Shown: positions 20,356 to 23,338 of the stretch, in pieces
How positions within the stretch are numbered: position 1 is the stretch's first letter
How the letters are laid out: each line of letters starts with the position of its first letter
IMG/VR virus record: IMGVR_UViG_3300050010_000153
Coordinates: 1-23,338 of that record
From: a virus
DNA length: 23,338 nt
Reading direction: 5' to 3' (one strand)
The notes under the pieces: model-generated
Databases searched by the model: none
What the model saw: the letters and a program-made list of their open reading frames with translations, nothing else
What the model was told of the DNA's origin: nothing
Position numbers and translations under genes: made by a program

Positions 20356-20547
20356 TTACCAACCAGTTTTAAATGTATGACATTTGCATACTGGACATGT
20401 TGTAATTTTTGGTTTTTCATTACCAACAGGAATTCGTAATCGTGAATTATGTCCACAATTTGTGCAATTAGCATCTACGCTATAAGTTTCTCCATTGTAT
20501 GTTGGAAAAACATAACCAGCGCCCTTCATATCACTATATTTACTCAT
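20356..20547 (-). CDS. Zinc-ribbon microprotein, 63 aa
   Basis: 63 aa with two knuckles: ANCTNCGHNSRLRI and TTCPVCKCHTF, i.e. CxxC...CxxC about 20-25 residues apart, a classical zinc ribbon. ATG at 20547 comes 1 nt after the preceding stop. Possible nucleic-acid or protein-binding role; no specific function recognised. Confidence 0.72.
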   Translation of the reverse strand: MSKYSDMKGAGYVFPTYNGETYSVDANCTNCGHNSRLRIPVGNEKPKITTCPVCKCHTFKTGW

Positions 20548-20548
20548 A

Positions 20549-20797
20549 TTAATTTCCTTTCTCTTTATCTAATAATTCAAAAAATGCATCTAATTGATAC
20601 ATAAGTTCTTCGCCGTTATCGCCATCACCGCCGCACTTCCAACAAAATGAATCTTCGCAGTCATTATAATCAATATCCTGCAAAAAATTCATAATGCGTT
20701 GAGACATAGCATGATGATCTGTTCCATTTTCCCATCGGGCATTTGTATCTGTTAATCCCAATGATTTTGCCTTTTTATAATCTTTTGAACCCATCAT
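20549..20797 (-). CDS. Hypothetical acidic protein with CxxC, 82 aa
   Basis: 82 aa. Helical N-terminus (KDYKKAKSLGLTDTNAR), then HHAMSQRIMNFLQDIDYND, a single CEDSFCWKCGGDGDNGE cysteine cluster, and a C-terminal helix ELMYQLDAFFELLDKEKGN. Adjacent Mets allow a start at 20797 or 20794. It begins 4 nt after the Prs-family stop and probably belongs to the same transcript. The function is unknown. Confidence 0.67.
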   Translation of the reverse strand: MMGSKDYKKAKSLGLTDTNARWENGTDHHAMSQRIMNFLQDIDYNDCEDSFCWKCGGDGDNGEELMYQLDAFFELLDKEKGN

Positions 20798-20801
20798 AAT
20801 A

Positions 20802-21638
20802 TTACTTTCTTACTACTGTTAAATAAGGATTAGTTAAATCAACTTTTGGAAACGGATTGGCAGTATAAATCTGGTTTATTCCTGCATCATGAAGAACATC
20901 AATACCCTTTGAAAAAATACCATGGGTTACATATAGAGAAATTTGATTTTTTCCACCATTAATACTTTTGCGAATTGCTTTAGCAAGTTCTGTGAATGTT
21001 TTCCCACCTATACAAATATCATCCACAATCAAAAATTTATGGCCAATCAATTCATTTGGAATATTAATTTCTGTTCCGGTAATTTCACCAGTATTCGTAT
21101 TACGAATTTTACTGGCAGTGATCATTGGAATTCCATACTTCTTGGAAACCTTTGCTACTTTCTTCATAGCTCCAGCATCAGGAGATACTAAAACAGTTCC
21201 AGTAATAAATGGATAAATCATGTTTTCCATCAAAATTTCTGGTCCAATATTTACGACATTATCAATCAATGCTAACGCAACATCACTATGTGCGTCCCAC
21301 ACTTCTACTTCTTCAAATTTCAAAGCATTGATAAAATTTGCCATGAACTTTATCGCCAAACTTTCACCGGGATACGCTACTCGATCCTGTTGACAGTATG
21401 GAAAATAAGGACAAACCAAATAAATCTTTAGATTATGGTTAAGTCTACGCAATGCATCTGTCAATAGACCAAGTTCAAAAATCTTTTCGGTATTAAATAG
21501 ATGTGCCGTGATTCGAATTTCCTTTAAATATGTAATTCTTTGTGGTTCAAGAACTCTAACCTGCACTTCTCCACCGGGAAATACAAATGAAGTATATTCA
21601 ATTTCGGTTAGATCAGGTAACGCTTCGATAATAAACAT
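20802..21638 (-). CDS. prs: PRPP-synthetase-family enzyme (Prs; NARP1 Adps candidate)
   Basis: 278 aa from the ATG at 21638 with AAGGAAAA upstream; the frame is open to 21686 but that would include the promoter. Ribose-phosphate pyrophosphokinase signatures: FPGGEVQVR, CPYFPYCQQDR (76-86; flexible catalytic loop region), EVWDAHSD, VSPDAGAMKKV and the PRPP-binding loop IVDDICIGGKTF (about 204-215). Prs transfers pyrophosphate from ATP to ribose-5-phosphate. In the phage NARP1 pathway the Prs homologue (Adps) acts on ADP-ribose instead, making ADPR-pyrophosphate. At 278 aa it is shorter than bacterial Prs (about 315). Pairing with the NAMPT-family gene makes the NARP1 role likely, but the substrate cannot be read from sequence alone. 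Confidence 0.9.
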   Translation of the reverse strand: MFIIEALPDLTEIEYTSFVFPGGEVQVRVLEPQRITYLKEIRITAHLFNTEKIFELGLLTDALRRLNHNLKIYLVCPYFPYCQQDRVAYPGESLAIKFMANFINALKFEEVEVWDAHSDVALALIDNVVNIGPEILMENMIYPFITGTVLVSPDAGAMKKVAKVSKKYGIPMITASKIRNTNTGEITGTEINIPNELIGHKFLIVDDICIGGKTFTELAKAIRKSINGGKNQISLYVTHGIFSKGIDVLHDAGINQIYTANPFPKVDLTNPYLTVVRK

Positions 21639-21657
21639 ATTTTTCCTTTTCTTTATA

Positions 21658-21686
21658 AGAATATCAAATTTAATTGGAATAGTCAA
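21658..21686 (-). promoter_or_regulatory. Sigma-70-like promoter for the Prs-family operon
   Basis: Minus strand: TTGACT (21686-21681), 17-bp spacer, TATTCT (21663-21658). The ATTTGAT just at the -10 is shared with the RNA ligase promoter at 15758-15786. The start codon lies about 20 nt downstream. Confidence 0.75.
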
Positions 21687-21733
21687 CTACTTAATATGTG
21701 GAACTGCAACCACCAAAAATATATTTTGATTAA

Positions 21734-22153
21734 TTACTTAATTTCTTTCCATAATGTAATCATACTTGTAATAATATTCCTTACAATGTAATAAAAAATA
21801 ATACCAACAGCATTACCAAACAATATGTATGTTGTTTCAACATACCATTTTTGATTATATTTTCCACTAAAAATATAAAATGTAATGATATCCCATATAA
21901 TAATAAAAAGAATAGGTAGCCAAAATCTATAAAATTTGTAATGTGTTTTAACTAATTCAAGATCAGAATATTCAACAATTCCATCTACGATTACTGTTGG
22001 ATCATCGGTGCATCGCAATTCTACGTGTCCCAGAACATCACATGGTTCATTTACAATTTCAAAAAAATGATCATAGTAATCATCATAGAATGGAGCAAAC
22101 GGTGTTTCATATACATATGATTTAAATTTATAAATTTTAGTTTTTGTGTTCAT
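21734..22153 (-). CDS. Membrane protein, 139 aa, two C-terminal transmembrane segments
   Basis: 139 aa. I prefer the ATG at 22153 to a GTG at 22165 because AAGGG is placed correctly only for the ATG. The N-terminal ~75 residues are soluble and acidic/aromatic (YDDYYDHFFEIVNEP, CTDDPTVIVDGIVEYSD). Two hydrophobic segments follow: FWLPILFIIIWDIITFYIF and YILFGNAVGIIFYYIV, with a short basic tail. The topology suggests an inner-membrane protein with both ends on the same side. Overlaps the 129-aa gene by 17 nt. Not recognised; envelope or exclusion roles are possible. Confidence 0.68.
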   Translation of the reverse strand: MNTKTKIYKFKSYVYETPFAPFYDDYYDHFFEIVNEPCDVLGHVELRCTDDPTVIVDGIVEYSDLELVKTHYKFYRFWLPILFIIIWDIITFYIFSGKYNQKWYVETTYILFGNAVGIIFYYIVRNIITSMITLWKEIK

Positions 22154-22526
22154 TAGATAATCCACCCTTCAAATGATAATATTCATATTTTGCATCCATA
22201 TCTTTCATCAAAGATGCAGCCGCTTCTGTTGTTTTTTTAACCTCAGAAAATTTCCATTGTTTTAATTGCAGTCTTGCTAATCGTTCATATCTATAGAGAT
22301 TTCGAGTCTGTTGTTTGATAATTTTCTTACTTTCCAATTTTGAAAACGGGATAAAATATTTTGTAAGAAAATCTTCCCTCGATTTATTTGATCGAAGAGG
22401 CCATTCCTTATTACATGCATACGCAATAGGGGTTCCAAATCGAGAATACAATCCACTCGGACAAGAAACAACAACGCTTCCATATTTTACAATTCGATCA
22501 ATTATTTCTTGCTGAATTGGATTCAT
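22137..22526 (-). CDS. Hypothetical protein, 129 aa
   Basis: Not recognised. 129 aa with GGAG upstream of the ATG at 22526. N-terminal MNPIQQEIIDRIVKYGSVVV then SCPSGLYSRFGTPIAYAC, WPLRSNKSREDFLTKYFIP, and a long basic helix KKIIKQQTRNLYRYERLARL that could bind nucleic acid. The C-terminus is hydrophilic. Confidence 0.66.
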   Translation of the reverse strand: MNPIQQEIIDRIVKYGSVVVSCPSGLYSRFGTPIAYACNKEWPLRSNKSREDFLTKYFIPFSKLESKKIIKQQTRNLYRYERLARLQLKQWKFSEVKKTTEAAASLMKDMDAKYEYYHLKGGLSNEHKN

Positions 22527-22527
22527 A

Positions 22528-22809
22528 TTATCTCCAAAATGTTTGCGCTACTAAATCTTCAATTTGATTATTTAAATCTGTTTGCTTGTCAAGAAAATTA
22601 GACAAATCAGTTGATGTTACTCTGCCATATGAATTATAACTTGCGTCACCGGCCCAACGTGTCCATTTTGACCGAATAATTGCTTCAATTTGGCGATCAT
22701 TATAGCGCCGCCGCCGGAGCATCCGAATACAACCAGACCAACCATTGCGATATCTATCGGTTGAATAAGCATTTGACAATTCTTGTGCAAAATCTGAAAT
22801 ATTTTTCAT
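22528..22809 (-). CDS. Hypothetical basic protein, 93 aa
   Basis: 93 aa with GGAGAGG upstream of the ATG at 22809. Strongly basic centre IRMLRRRRYNDRQIEAIIRS followed by KWTRWAGDAS and YGRVTSTDLSNFLD. The RRYNDRQIEAIIRSKW part looks like a small helix-turn-helix or nucleic-acid-binding helix. I recall similar short proteins in phage and bacterial genomes without a function. Confidence 0.68.
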   Translation of the reverse strand: MKNISDFAQELSNAYSTDRYRNGWSGCIRMLRRRRYNDRQIEAIIRSKWTRWAGDASYNSYGRVTSTDLSNFLDKQTDLNNQIEDLVAQTFWR

Positions 22810-23196
22810 TTATAAATCCTCTCCTGCGTCTCTTTCTGCTTGTTCCGATCTTTCAATATCAGCCGTTCTTTTTGCAATCAAATTTGAAGCCTTTATAAGT
22901 TCCGGTGAACTATGTAACAAATCCCAAGCTGCTCTAAGTTCAACAACATCTTTTTCAAATGCTTTTGTTCCTGCCCCATAATTCACTTCGGACCAATGAA
23001 TCAATTCATCGCTTGGATGAGCTTCTATACCCCACCAATTTTTCTGTTGAATTAAATTATCAAAACCTCTATCACAACCGTGACAATAATAAACAGTTGG
23101 CGCATCGGAATTTTCTTTGTATATTGGACTATGCCCACAATTTGGACATGGAACTCCAATAAAATAATCGTTGATAATTTTACTGCTACTGTCCAT
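22810..23196 (-). CDS. Zinc-ribbon protein, 128 aa
   Basis: 128 aa. Zinc ribbon near the N-terminus: GVPCPNCGHSPIY and VYYCHGCDRGFDN (CxxC...CxxC), similar to ribbons of restriction-alleviation or transcription-factor-type phage proteins. Then NWWGIEAHPSDELIHW and a charged helical C-terminus (ERSEQAERDAGEDL). ATG at 23196 with AAAGGA upstream. The role is unknown. Confidence 0.7.
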   Translation of the reverse strand: MDSSSKIINDYFIGVPCPNCGHSPIYKENSDAPTVYYCHGCDRGFDNLIQQKNWWGIEAHPSDELIHWSEVNYGAGTKAFEKDVVELRAAWDLLHSSPELIKASNLIAKRTADIERSEQAERDAGEDL

Positions 23197-23208
23197 AAAA
23201 TTCCTTTC

Positions 23209-23338
23209 TTATCGTGCAAATGATGTAAGAGAATTGGTGCAAACCATACCAATAAATTTTCCAGTTTTTACATCGCCAACATAACAATGACCCATTGTAT
23301 TAGCCTTTGGGCATCCATGAACATTAATGACGCGAACT
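23209..23338 (-). CDS. Unknown protein, C-terminal 42 residues (5' end outside window)
   Basis: The minus-strand frame is open from the window edge (first full codon at 23337-23335) to a TAA at 23209-23211. The visible part reads VRVINVHGCPKANTMGHCYV, then GDVKTGKFIGMV and ends SLTSFAR. It is too short to identify. It is 12 nt before the next gene on the same strand, so it probably belongs to the same transcription unit. Confidence 0.6.
   Translation of the reverse strand, partial: VRVINVHGCPKANTMGHCYVGDVKTGKFIGMVCTNSLTSFAR

Noticed and set aside
21639-21686. Start at 21686 for the Prs-family enzyme
   Set aside because: This extension overlaps the -35 and -10 elements; the family N-terminus fits the ATG at 21638 with its AAGGAAAA.
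1-23338. tRNA genes, CRISPR arrays or IS elements
   Set aside because: No cloverleaf-like sequence with CCA-adjacent arms, no regularly spaced repeats and no transposase motif were noticed by eye.

Overview
The window looks like about 23 kb of a lytic, AT-rich, T4-superfamily (myovirus-type, probably large) phage genome. The evidence is dense packing with ATGA and TAATG overlaps, a gp32-like ssDNA-binding protein, a UvsX/RecA-like recombinase, a probable UvsY-like mediator, a T4-type polynucleotide kinase/phosphatase, an RNA ligase, an intein, a free-standing homing endonuclease, and T4-late-like TATAAATA/GATAAATA boxes. No tRNA, rRNA, CRISPR array, integrase or transposase was seen. The host cannot be named from the sequence, but several promoters match the bacterial sigma-70 consensus closely.

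Layout. (1) 2-1692, plus strand: the 3' end of a virion structural gene, then two paralogous small kinase-fold genes. (2) 1689-5632, minus strand: a seven-gene overlapping operon driven by a TTGACT-17-TATAAT promoter. It encodes an acidic protein, a UvsY-like protein, a QueC-like PP-loop enzyme, an AAA+ ATPase with a LAGLIDADG intein in its Walker A loop, and three small proteins. (3) 5734-6989, plus strand: two more kinase-fold paralogues, ending at a perfect 26-bp palindrome that faces the next block. (4) 7025-12096, minus strand: uvsX, an EDxHD-type homing endonuclease, gp32 and a 589-aa unknown protein, with late-type promoter boxes. (5) 12162-15745: unknown proteins, a tryptophan-rich conserved protein, an RNA ligase with an N-terminal OB-like domain, and a small zinc protein under a perfect-consensus promoter. 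(6) 15806-19776: a small ADP-ribosyltransferase-fold protein, polynucleotide kinase/phosphatase, several zinc-ribbon microproteins, a tiny membrane protein and a NAMPT/NadV homologue. (7) 19831-21638: a PRPP-synthetase-family enzyme and four small genes. (8) 21734-23338: five small unknown genes, one with two membrane segments and the last cut by the window edge.

How the genes fit together. gp32, UvsX and the UvsY-like protein form the recombination-dependent replication core, and mobile elements sit beside or inside this region. Pnk plus RNA ligase is the classic phage tRNA-repair pair against anticodon nucleases. The Prs-family plus NAMPT-family pair is the gene signature of the phage NAD+ reconstitution pathway NARP1, which counters NAD+-depleting defences. 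Together with a possible NAD+-using ADP-ribosyltransferase, the right half reads as a counter-defence and metabolic-repair region. The least understood element is the set of four minimal kinases that end immediately after their metal-binding aspartate.
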